DNA from: Streptomyces sp. NBC_01314
GTDB lineage: Bacteria; Actinomycetota; Actinomycetes; Streptomycetales; Streptomycetaceae
NCBI RefSeq assembly: GCF_041435215.1
Contig: NZ_CP108394.1
Span: forward strand, 1,674,001 to 1,738,000
Length of the DNA stretch: 64,000 nt
Direction of reading: 5' to 3'
The position numbers and the translations under genes are program-made. Positions 18,301 through 27,647 of the stretch are shown here, one piece after another. The stretch's first letter is position 1. Each line of letters starts with the position of its first letter. The notes beneath the pieces were generated by a model that saw only the letters and a list, made by a program, of their open reading frames with translations, was not told where the DNA came from and did not search any database.

Positions 18301-18338
18301 TTCAATTAATTATGAATATATCTTGACGGGGTGGCGAT
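18301..18338 (+). promoter_or_regulatory. AT-rich operator and promoter for the second sugar importer
   Basis: An AT-rich island in very GC-rich DNA. TTCA-N8-TGAA lies at 18301-18316, followed six bases later by a -35 hexamer TTGACG (18323-18328) and GGGTGGCG. The same order and spacing recur at 25316-25354 on the minus strand before the GH2 gene. It lies between the divergent SDR/dgo operon and the importer, so one regulator could control both. The embedded GntR protein is the first candidate. Confidence 0.68.
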
Positions 18339-18402
18339 GCCGCTCCGAAACTGACCGGCAGCAACAGACACCTTTGTACGAAGCGAGGAAGGACCTCCTC
18401 CG

Positions 18403-19749
18403 ATGAGCCGCACCACACACCTCCGCAGAAGCCGGGGCGCACTCGCAGTGACCCTTGCCGCCGCCGCCCTGGTGATCTCCGCCTGCGGGGGTTCGACCGG
18501 TTCGAAGGACCCCGCACTCCAGGAACCTGCCAAGCCCGGCCAGAAGGTCGACCTGCGGTTCTGGTCGTGGGTTCCCGGTGTCGACAAGGCCGTCGACAAG
18601 TGGAACGCCACTCACCCGGACATCCACGTCAAACTGGAGAAGATCCCGTCGGGCAGCAGTGGCGGCTACGCGAAGATGCGCGCCGCGCTCAAGAGCGGCA
18701 ACGCGCCCGATCTGGCGCAGGTGGAGTACCAGGAGATCCCCTCGTTCCTGCTGGAGAACGGCCTGGTGAACCTGTCGCAGTACGGCGCGGACAAGGACCG
18801 GTCGAAGTTCGTGGACTGGCAGTGGCAGCAGGGAGTCTTCAACTCGGCTGTCTACGCGATCCCCCAGGCGTCCGGCCCGATGGGCCTGTTCTACCGCTCC
18901 GACCTGTTCAAGAAGTGGGGCATCAAGCCGCCCGCCACCTGGGACGAGTTCGCCCAGGCCGCGCAGAAGATCCACAACGCCGACCCGAAGGCCTACATCA
19001 GCACCTTCCCCGCCGGCAACTCCGCCTGGTTCACCGCACTCGCATGGCAGGCCGGCGCCAAGTGGTTCGGCGTGAAGGGCGACACCTGGTCGGTGAACAT
19101 CGACTCCCCGCAGACCCTCAAGGTCGCCGCCTTCTGGGACGACCTGCGCAGCAAGAAGGTGATCAAGACCGAACCCGACTTCGCCAACGGCTGGTACAAG
19201 GACCTGCAGAGCGGTGCCATCACCTCGTGGGTCAGTGCCCAGTGGGGCGACGCCATCATCAGCGGAAACGCTCCTCGGACCACCGGCAAATGGGCGGTCG
19301 CGCCCATGCCGCAGTGGACGAAGGGCTCGAACGTGTCCGCGAACTGGGGAGGATCCTCCACGGCTGTCCTCAAGGGCGCCAAGCACATCCCCGAGGCCCT
19401 GAAGTTCGCCGAATGGCTCAACACCGACCCCACGAGCGTCGACCTGCTGCTGCAGGGCGGATACGGCTGGCCCGCGGCGGCCGACGGGTACAAGGGCTCC
19501 TCACTGGACAAGCCGTCACAGTTTTTCGGAGGCCAGAAGTACAACGAGGTCTTCGCAGAGGCGGACAAGAACATCGACAACTCGTGGAAGTGGATACCGA
19601 CGATCGACGCCACCTACCAGCACCTCAACGACGGCTTCCAGGCCGCCCTGGCCGGCAAGGGCACGTTCGTCTCCGCGGTCAAGCAGGCGCAGAAGCAGAC
19701 CGTCGAGGACCTGAAGAAGAAGGGTCTGAAGGTTTCCACCGGCCAGTGA
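18403..19749 (+). CDS. sugar ABC transporter substrate-binding lipoprotein
   Basis: 448 residues. The lipoprotein signal has basic residues, a hydrophobic core and lipobox VISACGG. The mature part is a family-1 sugar-binding protein: DLRFWSWVPGVDKAVDKWN at the start, KSGNAPDLAQVEYQEIPSF and GLFYRSDLFKKWGIKPPATW. It is divergent from the galactonate operon, shares its control region, and heads a three-gene importer with no ATPase. Galactose or a galactose-containing oligosaccharide is the contextual guess for the ligand. Confidence 0.92.
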   Translation: MSRTTHLRRSRGALAVTLAAAALVISACGGSTGSKDPALQEPAKPGQKVDLRFWSWVPGVDKAVDKWNATHPDIHVKLEKIPSGSSGGYAKMRAALKSGNAPDLAQVEYQEIPSFLLENGLVNLSQYGADKDRSKFVDWQWQQGVFNSAVYAIPQASGPMGLFYRSDLFKKWGIKPPATWDEFAQAAQKIHNADPKAYISTFPAGNSAWFTALAWQAGAKWFGVKGDTWSVNIDSPQTLKVAAFWDDLRSKKVIKTEPDFANGWYKDLQSGAITSWVSAQWGDAIISGNAPRTTGKWAVAPMPQWTKGSNVSANWGGSSTAVLKGAKHIPEALKFAEWLNTDPTSVDLLLQGGYGWPAAADGYKGSSLDKPSQFFGGQKYNEVFAEADKNIDNSWKWIPTIDATYQHLNDGFQAALAGKGTFVSAVKQAQKQTVEDLKKKGLKVSTGQ

Positions 19750-19813
19750 CCACCTCCGGGGGGCGCGACACAGCCGCCGCCGTTCTCCGCTCCGGACTCC
19801 AGAAAGAACCCTG

Positions 19814-20719
19814 ATGCCCACCCGAGCGCCCCGCCGCCGCAGAAATCTGGCGCCCGTCGCCTTCGTCGCGCCGTTCCTCCTGCTGTTCCTACTGACCTTC
19901 GCCCTCCCCATCGGCTACGCCGTCTACCAGAGCGTCATGGATGTCGAGCACACCGGAGCCCTGGGGCTCGGCGGCAGCCGTACCGTCTTCGTAGCGCTGA
20001 GCAACTACTCCGACGCGTTGTCCGATCACGCCTTTCTGCGCAGCATCGGTCGCGTACTGCTGTTCGCGGCCGTCCAGGTGCCGGTGATGGTCGCGTTGTC
20101 GGCCGGGCTCGCGCTGCTGCTGGACAGCGCCTCGGCCAGAGGCGTGCGGTTCTTCCGCGCCGCCTTCTTCCTGCCCTACGGCGTTCCGGGTGTCATCGCG
20201 TCCATCCTGTGGGGCTTCTTGTACGTTCCGGGAGTCAGCCCTCTCGTGGACGGCATGCGCCACCTGGGTGTCTCGGTCGACCTGCTGGGCGGAAACACGG
20301 TTCTGTGGTCCATCGCGAACATCGTCACGTGGGAGTTCGCCGGCTACAACGTTCTGGTTCTCGTCGCCCAGTTGCGTACCATCCCCGCGGAGCTGTACGA
20401 GGCCGCCCGCATCGACGGCGCCAGTGCGTGGATGACGGTCCGGCACGTCAAACTGCCGCTGCTGCGCCCGGCGCTGATCCTCACCACGGTCTTCACCATC
20501 ATCGGCACGCTGCAACTGTTCGCAGAACCGCTGGTGCTCAAGCCCGTCTCATCGAGTATCGACAGCGCCTACACCCCCAACCTCAGCGCCTACAACGAGG
20601 CGTTCACCAACGACAACTACCACCTCGCCGCTGCCGAGGCAGTGCTGCTCGCCCTCGCCGCGTTCGTGCTCTCCTTCGGCTTTCTGCGGCTGATCAACAA
20701 GAGAGGTGAGGACGCGTGA
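19814..20719 (+). CDS. sugar ABC transporter permease, MalF type
   Basis: 301 residues, six membrane segments, beginning with a short arginine-rich tail. The EAA loop ELYEAARIDGASAWMTVRHV is near residue 195. The ATG at 19814 overlaps nothing upstream (64 bp gap). Its stop overlaps the next permease start by GTGA, so both channel halves are coupled. Confidence 0.92.
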   Translation: MPTRAPRRRRNLAPVAFVAPFLLLFLLTFALPIGYAVYQSVMDVEHTGALGLGGSRTVFVALSNYSDALSDHAFLRSIGRVLLFAAVQVPVMVALSAGLALLLDSASARGVRFFRAAFFLPYGVPGVIASILWGFLYVPGVSPLVDGMRHLGVSVDLLGGNTVLWSIANIVTWEFAGYNVLVLVAQLRTIPAELYEAARIDGASAWMTVRHVKLPLLRPALILTTVFTIIGTLQLFAEPLVLKPVSSSIDSAYTPNLSAYNEAFTNDNYHLAAAEAVLLALAAFVLSFGFLRLINKRGEDA

Positions 20720-21645
20720 GTCTCCAGACACCGGCCCGCACACTCCCGCCAAGGGGCGAGACGCCGGCCTCCGACGACGGCACAACGCCGCGCGGCGGCA
20801 TCACCGGGGTCACCACGCGCAGTCGTATCCTGGTCACCGGCCTGCTGGTGGCGGCCGCCGGGTACTTCCTGCTCCCGGTGTACTGGCTGGTCGTGGCGTC
20901 CACCAAGTCCACCGGCGACCTGTTCGGCAGCTTCGGGTTGTGGTTCTCCCATCCCCGGTTCCTGAGCAACCTGCATCAGGTGGTCACCTACGACGATGCG
21001 ATCTACCTGCGCTGGGCCGCCAACAGCCTGCTGTACGCGGGCGTCGGCGCGGGCGTGGCGACGCTTCTGGCCGCGATGTCCGGCTACGCGCTGGCCAAGT
21101 TCTCCTTCGCCGGCCGCGACACGATCTTCAACATCGTGCTGGGTGGCGTCCTGATCCCTGCCACGGCGCTGGCGCTGCCCATGTACCTGCTGTTCAGCGA
21201 GGCAGGCCTGGCCAACACCTACTGGGCCGTACTGCTGCCGAGCTTCGTCAGTCCCTTCGGCGTGTACCTGTGCCGGATCTACGCCGCGGCATCCATACCG
21301 GACGAGCTGTTGGAGGCGGCCCGCATCGACGGCGCGGGAGAGTTCCGCATCTTCACGGTCGTCGCTCTGCGCATCATGACCCCCGCCCTGGTGACGATCT
21401 TCCTTTTCCAGTTCGTCGGCATCTGGAACAACTACTTCCTGCCGCTGGTCATGCTCTCCGACTCCAAGCTGTACCCCATCACCCTCGGTCTGACGTCGTG
21501 GCAGTCCTTCGCCGACCGCCAACCGCAGCTCTATCAAATGACCGTGGGCGGTGCCTTTGTCTCCGTCGTCCCGCTGATGATCGCCATGATCGCCCTGCAG
21601 CGCTTCTGGCGCAGCGGTTTGACCGAGGGCAGCGTAAAGGGCTGA
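20716..21645 (+). CDS. sugar ABC transporter permease, MalG type
   Basis: 309 residues with six membrane segments after a 35-residue polar tail. The EAA loop is LLEAARIDGAGEFRIFTVVA near residue 200, and it ends GLTEGSVKG. The GTG start overlaps the previous stop. A decayed second copy of its C-terminal part lies downstream at 22886-23121, so this operon once carried, or acquired, a second permease of the same type. Confidence 0.92.
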   Translation: MSLQTPARTLPPRGETPASDDGTTPRGGITGVTTRSRILVTGLLVAAAGYFLLPVYWLVVASTKSTGDLFGSFGLWFSHPRFLSNLHQVVTYDDAIYLRWAANSLLYAGVGAGVATLLAAMSGYALAKFSFAGRDTIFNIVLGGVLIPATALALPMYLLFSEAGLANTYWAVLLPSFVSPFGVYLCRIYAAASIPDELLEAARIDGAGEFRIFTVVALRIMTPALVTIFLFQFVGIWNNYFLPLVMLSDSKLYPITLGLTSWQSFADRQPQLYQMTVGGAFVSVVPLMIAMIALQRFWRSGLTEGSVKG

Positions 21646-21742
21646 CGCAGCCGGACCGGACGGTCCTGCCCCTTGCCGACCGGACGGCGCCGGACTCCGG
21701 AAGGAACGCTGGTAAGCCGACTTCCGGCGCCGGCCGTCCACG

Positions 21743-22885
21743 CGGTACGGCGACATCGAGGCCCTCGACGACGCCTGGTGGACGGCCTTCCGGGCACAGC
21801 ACCACGACAGCTTCGACGCGATGCTCCCGACAACCTTCCCCAACCCCGCCCAGCAACTGGACTTCGCCCGGTTCTCCGACGACGCGCTGCCGCAGTGCCA
21901 CCTGACGGAGAAGGAGGGTCCTGCTGAGGATCACCCCGGGTGTTCCCGGTCGCCACGAGCTTCATCGATGTACACAAGCCCGTCGGCGCCTTCCGGTGGG
22001 CCGCGGAGGAGGACGTCGTCTCGCTCGACTTCTACCAGGACCCGCGCGACGAGGACACGCACGTCTCGACGGGGTTCATCTTCGACGTCACCCGCTCCGC
22101 CCGCGAAGGACAGCCATGGATGCTCATGGAGCAGGCCTCCAGAGCGGTCAACCGGCGCGATCGCAACGGGCCCAAGCCGCCGGGGCGGATGCGCCTGTGG
22201 AGCTCGCGGGCGGTCGCCCAGGGCGCTGACACGGTGCTCCGCTTCCCGTGGTGCAATCCAGGGGCGGCGCCGAGAAGTACCACTCCGCGATGCTCCCGCA
22301 CGGCGGCACCGACACCCGCACCTCCGCGAAGTGAGGGAGCTGGCGCTGAACCAGATGGACATCGCGCTCGCTCACTACCGGCCACTGTTCCAGGCGGGCG
22401 TCGCCTGCGATGTCGTACCCCCGACAGCGGCCTGTCCGGCTACCGCCTGGTCGTCGTGCCCGACCTGTACTTGCCGAAGGAGCGGGACGGCGAACACCTC
22501 ACCGAGTTCGTGCGCGGCGGCGGCCGGCTTCTCGTGTCGTTCTACTCCGGCACCGTCGACGACTTCGACCGGTTGCACCTGGGCGGATATCCCGCGCCGC
22601 CGCGCAAGGTACTGGGCCTGCGCGTCGAGGAGTTCTGGCCCGCCGGCGGAGACGGAGACCGTCGACATCCGCCACCCACACGGGTTTCGGTCAGACGGGT
22701 AGGTCAGCCGCGTCGGCCTGCGGTCGGAGGTCGTCGTGCCCGAAGGCGCCCCGGTGGTGGCCGAGTTCGGCTCCGGGTCGTCGGCCCGGGCAGCGGCCGT
22801 CACCCGGCATTCCTTCGGCGAGGGACACGCGTGGTACGTCGCGACGCGTCTCGCCTCGGAGGCCATGCGATCACCGACCGACGGG
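21743..22885 (+). pseudogene. decayed GH42 beta-galactosidase
   Basis: Pieces of a second GH42 gene are spread over the three forward frames. They are RYGDIEALDDAW, NPAQQLDFARFSDDAL, the nucleophile region PWMLMEQASRAVN, GGAEKYHSAMLPHGG (across a shift), a trimerisation-domain stretch LSGYRLVVVPDLYLP, and VTRHSFGEGHAWYVATRL. The N-terminal third with the acid/base Glu is missing and several small insertions or deletions break the frame. It is clearly diverged from the intact GH42 at 10895, so it came from a different beta-galactosidase rather than a recent copy. Confidence 0.85.
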
Positions 22886-23121
22886 GCGGCACAGGTCGAC
22901 GGCGCCGGCGAGTTGCGCATCTTCAGGACCCTCGTCCTGCGCACGATGCCGCCCGCTCGTGACCGTGTTCCTCTTCCAGTTCGTCGGCATCTGGAACAAC
23001 TACTTCAAGCCGCTGGTCATGCTCTCCGACCACCCCAATTGGCCCCTGCCCGGCTGCCAGAACGCTCGTGCTGCGGCGCTGCCGGCGGTCCGGGATGACG
23101 CAGGACAGTGTCAAGGGCTGA
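22886..23121 (+). pseudogene. decayed C-terminus of a MalG-type permease
   Basis: VDGAGELRIFRTLVLRTMPPA, then after a one-base shift VTVFLFQFVGIWNNYFKPLV, and finally SGMTQDSVKG before the stop. This matches the end of the intact permease at 20716-21645 (DGAGEFRIF, FQFVGIWNNYF, SGLTEGSVKG) with the middle deleted. It is joined in frame to the end of the GH42 remnant, so a deletion fused two former operon genes. Confidence 0.85.
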
Positions 23122-23130
23122 GCGCTCGAA

Positions 23131-23178
23131 GGCGGAAGGGGGAGGGGGCGGACGGCCCCTCCCCCTCCCCTTTCCGCC
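23131..23178. terminator. bidirectional terminator before GH2
   Basis: GGCGGAAGGGGGAGGGG (from 23131) pairs with CCCCTCCCCTTTCCGCC (to 23178), giving a long G/C stem. It lies between the convergent permease remnant and the GH2 gene. Confidence 0.75.
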
Positions 23179-23191
23179 GCACCCTGGCAGG

Positions 23192-25258
23192 TCACCTGCC
23201 CCTGGGATTCACCGCCTCGCGGAACGCGTCGTAGACGAGCTTGGGCCGCTCCTCGGCAAAGGTGAACAGGCCCATGACGGAGATGCCGTTGTAGGACTGG
23301 TTGTACCCGGCCCGCTGCTTGTAGTCCTTGAGGACCCAGTAGGTGAAACCGGCGACGAAGTCGCTGCGCGCGGCCACCTGGGTCCAGTGGGCGGTGAAGC
23401 TCGCCGCCTGCCACTCCTCCGTACCCTGCGTGGTGTCGGGACCGTGGGTGCCGGCCACGGACCAGGTGCCGTTCTCGGTGATCAGGATCGGCTTGCCGGG
23501 ATACTTCGCGTGCACCGCGTCCAGCGTGGGGCCGAGGTCCGCGTCCTTGCCGTAGAAGTAGCCGAAGTACTCGTTGAACCCGATCACGTCGGCGAGGTCG
23601 AAGGCGGGGTCGTTGCTGGTGTTGGACGCCCAGGTCACGGGGCGGGAGGTGAGGTCGACCGCCTTCACGGCCGCCTTGAGATCGGCGAGCCAGGCGCGGT
23701 AGACCGGAGCACCGGCGGCGTCGATCTCCGACTCGTTCTGCAGCCCCCAGAGGATCACCGACGGGTGATTGTGCTGGTTCCACGCCATGGTCAGGGCCAG
23801 GGCGCGGGCAAGGCCGTAGCGTTCGGTCTGCAGCTTCTCCTGGGCCGTGTTGAGCCACATGGTGTCGATGTCGTCCATCACCAGCACGCCGTGCTGGTCC
23901 GCCCAGTCGTAGACGTACGGGTGGCGGTTGTAGACGCAGTTGCGGATGAAGTTGGCGCCCACTGCCGTGACATGGCCCAGTTCCCGGTCGTACTCGGCCG
24001 GCGTCATCGCTCTGCCGTGCGCGGCGGTCTCCTCGTGCCAGTTGAGGCCCTTGAGGAAGAGAGGCTTGCCGTTCAACCGCAACTGGGCGTCGCCGATGGT
24101 CAGTTCGCGAACGCCGTACCCGGTGGACAGCGTGTCCACCCGCGCCCCTGAGTGCCTCCCGGCGGTCAGGGTGGCGCGGGCGGTGAGCGTGTGCGGCGAG
24201 GCCGGGCTCCAGCGCGGGGCGTGGGGTATCGGGACCGAGACGCGGACCACTCCCGCCGACCGGGCCGCGATCCGGGCCGCGACCACGACGGGCCGACCGC
24301 CGCTTTCCCGGCCGGGATCCAGGGTGAGCCGGCCGTCGAAGTCGGAGGCGCCGTGGTTCTCGACGACCGCGCGTGCCTCAAGGCGCCCGTTCGCGCCGAC
24401 GGCGAGCAGTTTGGCGATGGTGACCTGCGGGACCGCCTCGATCCAGGCCGACCGGGTCAGGCCCGCGTAGGGCCAGTAGTCGACCGGCTTGTACGGCAGC
24501 TCGTGGTCGTCCGTGACCGGCTGGGGAGTCGGGTCCGTGTAGTCGGTGTAGCTCGCCCGGCGGAAGACCCGGACGGCGATCGTCTGACGCGTTCCCGGTC
24601 TCAGCGCCCCCGCCACCGGAAGCGCGAAGGGGGAGTTGGCCCCCTCGTGCTTGCCGAGATGCCTGCCGTCGAGCCAGACCTCGGCGCTGTACCCGGCGGC
24701 GAGGAAGGCGATGCGTACGTGCCGGGCACGCCAGGACGCGGGCACGTCGACGGTCGTGCGGTACCAGGCGTAGCCGTCGCTGAACGCGGTGCCCTGGGCG
24801 AAGGGGCCGGTCTCCGAGCCGAATCCGGGAGTGTCCAGCAGGTCCCAGGCCGCCGGGACGTCGATGCGGCCCCACGTCCTGTCGTCGTGGCGCGCGGACT
24901 GCCAGCCCTCGCCGAATCCCTGGTCGTCGGGGTCGAAACGGAAACGCCACTTCCTGTCCAGGGACAGGTACTCGCGAGTGGGCTCATGGGTGCGCCAGCC
25001 GTCGAACGCGGGGAGGACCGCGCCGTACCGGAAGACAACGTTGGTGCCGCCGACGTCACGCACATGGGTGCCGGAGGGCTCGATGGCGGGGTGGGTGTCC
25101 AGCACCGGGCCGTTCGGGGTGGCCGCGGCCGTACCGTCCGCCGCTCGCGCCGTCTCCGGCCAGGCCGGCAGGGCGACGAAGGCGGCCGCGCCGAGTGCCG
25201 TGACGACGGTGCGCCGGGACGGGACGGTGCGCCGGGACGGATGGATGGATTCAGTCAT
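23192..25258 (-). CDS. exported glycoside hydrolase family 2 (beta-galactosidase/glucuronidase-like)
   Basis: 688 residues. The Tat signal has two successive SRRTV motifs (residues 8-12 and 14-18), a hydrophobic core and AxA cleavage near ARAA. Then come a sugar-binding jelly roll (about 95-275), an Ig-like domain (280-385) and a TIM barrel (390-688). The acid/base is Glu509 in GLQNES and the nucleophile Glu595 in ITENG. It would cut beta-linked galactose, glucuronate or mannose outside the cell; motifs do not decide which. The ATG follows GAGGAG. Its promoter shares the AT-rich operator module with the importer at 18403, tying it to the galactose programme. Confidence 0.88.
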   Translation of the reverse strand: MTESIHPSRRTVPSRRTVVTALGAAAFVALPAWPETARAADGTAAATPNGPVLDTHPAIEPSGTHVRDVGGTNVVFRYGAVLPAFDGWRTHEPTREYLSLDRKWRFRFDPDDQGFGEGWQSARHDDRTWGRIDVPAAWDLLDTPGFGSETGPFAQGTAFSDGYAWYRTTVDVPASWRARHVRIAFLAAGYSAEVWLDGRHLGKHEGANSPFALPVAGALRPGTRQTIAVRVFRRASYTDYTDPTPQPVTDDHELPYKPVDYWPYAGLTRSAWIEAVPQVTIAKLLAVGANGRLEARAVVENHGASDFDGRLTLDPGRESGGRPVVVAARIAARSAGVVRVSVPIPHAPRWSPASPHTLTARATLTAGRHSGARVDTLSTGYGVRELTIGDAQLRLNGKPLFLKGLNWHEETAAHGRAMTPAEYDRELGHVTAVGANFIRNCVYNRHPYVYDWADQHGVLVMDDIDTMWLNTAQEKLQTERYGLARALALTMAWNQHNHPSVILWGLQNESEIDAAGAPVYRAWLADLKAAVKAVDLTSRPVTWASNTSNDPAFDLADVIGFNEYFGYFYGKDADLGPTLDAVHAKYPGKPILITENGTWSVAGTHGPDTTQGTEEWQAASFTAHWTQVAARSDFVAGFTYWVLKDYKQRAGYNQSYNGISVMGLFTFAEERPKLVYDAFREAVNPRGR

Positions 25259-25315
25259 GGCAGGCGGCTCCTCGGATCACGTACGTGTTCGTCCGCCCCA
25301 CAGCCTGGACAACCC

Positions 25316-25354
25316 CGCCACCCTCGTCAAGGATTATTCATAAATAATGAATTG
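25316..25354 (-). promoter_or_regulatory. AT-rich operator and promoter for GH2
   Basis: On the minus strand this reads TTCAT-N5-ATGAA, six bases, TTGACG (complement of 25325-25330), then aGGGTGGCG. ATTCAT (25336-25341) and ATGAAT (25347-25352) form a palindrome. Motif, spacing to -35 and the GGGTGGCG tail all match the module at 18301-18338. It sits between GH2 and the divergent cellulase-like gene and may control both. Confidence 0.68.
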
Positions 25355-25417
25355 AGCTAGCGTGGTGCCGTCGAGCCGCCGACGGCGTCCCACCGCACAC
25401 GAACGACGGGTGACCTC

Positions 25418-26710
25418 ATGACCACCACACCGCAGCGAACAACCACGAGCGAGCCCACGGGCCGGCTCGCCATCACCTTGTGGGACTTCAGCTGGTACAC
25501 ACAGGCAGGCCCCGGCGAACCGTTCGCCGACCTCGACCGCGCCTTCGCCGAGACGGTGGAGCGGGGCTTCAACACCGTCCGCATCTGCGCCATGCCCTTC
25601 CTGCTGTTCTCCGGGCGCGTCCACGCCCCGGAGTCCATCCAGGTCCGCGGCCTGGGCGAGCAGTTCGGGCAGCGCACCCGCTGGTACGACGTGCGCGGCG
25701 GCTATCCGCTGGACGGCCGCCGGCGGCTCGTCGAGCTGTTCGAGGCGGCCGCCCGTCATGACTGCAAGGTGATCGTGTCCTCGTGGGAGTACCAGCAGTC
25801 CCCCAGCTTCGCCGACACCGACGCCTGGCACCGCGCCCTGGCCGCGGTCCCCGGCCCGGACCGAGCCGAGGCGGTGGCCGAATCCCTGGCCGAGCTGCTG
25901 GACTTCCTCACCGAACGCGGACTGGCCGACCGCGTCGCCTACGTCGAGGTGCACAACGAGGTCGACAACTGCGACCTGGTGCCGGCCGACGGCACTCCCG
26001 GCCACTACGCCCGGCTGCGCGGCCCCCTCGAACGCGCGGTGAAGCTGCTGCAGGCGCGCCACCCCGACATCCCCGTCACCTACTCGCTGGGTGAGCCCTG
26101 GCCCGACGAGCTCGACGACCTGCCGGAGCAGGCCCAGATCGCGCACTTCCACTTCTACGTCTACGGCGTGCTCGGCGCCCTGTACGAGGCGGTGGGACTC
26201 GGCCACGGCACCGAAGCGGCCCCCGAGACGGCCGGCTGGCCCACCCCCGAACTGGCCGCCATGCTGCGCCCCGACGCGCCCGCCTTCGCCGACTACCAGC
26301 CGGACGAACCCTGGCGGCTGGCCGCCACGGGGATTCCGCGCGAACTGTTCTACGCACACGACTGGGTCGACCCCGACCGCTGGGACCTGTGGCTCTACGA
26401 GAACTATTCGGCGCACCGACAGGCCATGCGGGAGACCCTGGCCGGATGGGTGGACTCCGCCGCCGAGTTCGCCCGCCACCGCGGCATCCCCGCCGTCCTC
26501 GGCGAAGGCGTCGTGGGCTACACCCCACTGCTGACGCGCTTCGAGGAGGACGCCGTCGGCAAGGACATCGCCGAGTTCGTCGTCGACCGCTGCCTCGCCG
26601 CGGGTTTCCAGGGCGTCCTCCTGACCTCCAACGCGGCCCCGCACCACCCCATGTGGCACACCGACGGGGACTGGATGCGGCGGGTCAACTCCCGTATCAC
26701 CGCGGACTGA
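25418..26710 (+). CDS. cellulase-like glycoside hydrolase (TIM barrel)
   Basis: 430 residues without a signal peptide. Barrel features include LAITLWDFSWYTQAGPGEPF at the start, RGFNTVRICAMPFLLFSG near 50, a candidate acid/base Glu in YVEVHNEVDN (around 180) and a candidate nucleophile Glu in AVLGEGVVGYTPL (around 370). I recognise the cellulase-like family in the GH-A clan but not a defined specificity. It is divergent from the GH2 gene across the shared operator and intracellular, so it may process an imported oligosaccharide. Confidence 0.72.
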   Translation: MTTTPQRTTTSEPTGRLAITLWDFSWYTQAGPGEPFADLDRAFAETVERGFNTVRICAMPFLLFSGRVHAPESIQVRGLGEQFGQRTRWYDVRGGYPLDGRRRLVELFEAAARHDCKVIVSSWEYQQSPSFADTDAWHRALAAVPGPDRAEAVAESLAELLDFLTERGLADRVAYVEVHNEVDNCDLVPADGTPGHYARLRGPLERAVKLLQARHPDIPVTYSLGEPWPDELDDLPEQAQIAHFHFYVYGVLGALYEAVGLGHGTEAAPETAGWPTPELAAMLRPDAPAFADYQPDEPWRLAATGIPRELFYAHDWVDPDRWDLWLYENYSAHRQAMRETLAGWVDSAAEFARHRGIPAVLGEGVVGYTPLLTRFEEDAVGKDIAEFVVDRCLAAGFQGVLLTSNAAPHHPMWHTDGDWMRRVNSRITAD

Positions 26711-27145
26711 ACCCGAGTCCTACGGCGGCCCGGGGTGCGGGCGGCAAGCCGATCGGGCACCCCGACCACACCAGCAGCGACCGCCCACAGGCGTGCAGCA
26801 CGCGGGAGAGAGGCGATTGTCCCGTTTGGGGCGGGCGCAGCGGCCGATGTTCTGGAATCGACCAGCAGGCAGGGCGTTCGGGATCAACTCTTTGGCGCGT
26901 GCCTCACCGGGTGGCCGGGTGGCGATGATGTGGCTTGCCTACATTGATCAGCCGCCTGTAGAACCAGGGCAGCGCCTTGGAACGCGTCGTACAGTTCGCG
27001 GGCGCGCCCCGGACCGAAGCGCTTGCGGGCCTCACCGGCACTGATGCTGATGCTGATGCCGTGGGCGCGCATGCTGCCGTATGTCGGCCCGAGGCGCCCG
27101 AAGCGACCTTGTCCCCACACGATGGAACCGCTGCGCAGATGCTGA
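26711..27145. other. gene-poor stretch
   Basis: Only short chance frames on both strands. There is an imperfect inverted pair CGGGGTGC/GCACCCCG around 26730-26765 that may end the cellulase-like transcript. No recognisable protein fragment was found, and no start of the CutA gene whose end follows. Confidence 0.45.
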
Positions 27146-27376
27146 GCAGCGGAGAACCTCAGGGATGCGCCAATCACCGCCTTCTACTGGTGGCAGGGGG
27201 AAGTCGAGACAGCGCAGGAGTGGCGGATCTCGTACATGACCACGACGGACCGTCTCCCGGCACTGGAGGCATGGCTGCACGAGAAGCGCCCGTACGACAT
27301 CCCTCAGTGGATCACGCTGCCCGTGACCGGCGGGTCGGAAGCGTACCTGTCCTGGGTTGTTGAGGAGACGGCATAG
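27146..27376 (+). pseudogene. CutA-like divalent cation tolerance protein, N-terminally truncated
   Basis: From an in-frame stop at 27143 the frame reads ITAFYWWQGEVETAQEWRIS near its start, then TTTDRLPALEAWLHEKRPYD, then ITLPVTGGSEAYLSWV. It ends with TAG at 27374. This is the conserved last two thirds of CutA (strand W-G-E, basic TTxDRxPALEA, YDxPxI, PVxxGSxxYLxW). The first 30-40 residues are absent and there is no start codon with a ribosome site. The fold is a small trimer whose real role in bacteria is uncertain. Confidence 0.75.
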
Positions 27377-27647
27377 GTATGCGGAGCGTCGGACCGGCCG
27401 TACGACTGCGTTCGCTTCCTGGGCTTGCGCCTACGCTCGCCGACCCCTTGGAATCGATCTTCTGGCTTCGGCCCTACTGCGTGGAGGTGATGTCGACCAA
27501 GGCGTTCACGTTTCACGCCAGTACACGGCAGCGGCACAAGCCAAGCCCAACACGATGGGCAAGGCGGCCTGCGTTCAGCGGGGGTGCGCACAACGTGACG
27601 TCCGTTTCCTGCCAGCAACCGTCCGTGTGTCGGTCCAGCATGGGCAC

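Noticed and set aside
26884..27177. 97-residue minus-strand frame with RKRFGPGRARELYDAF
   Set aside because: Looks weakly protein-like but has no family resemblance or ribosome site, and it overlaps the CutA fragment on the other strand.
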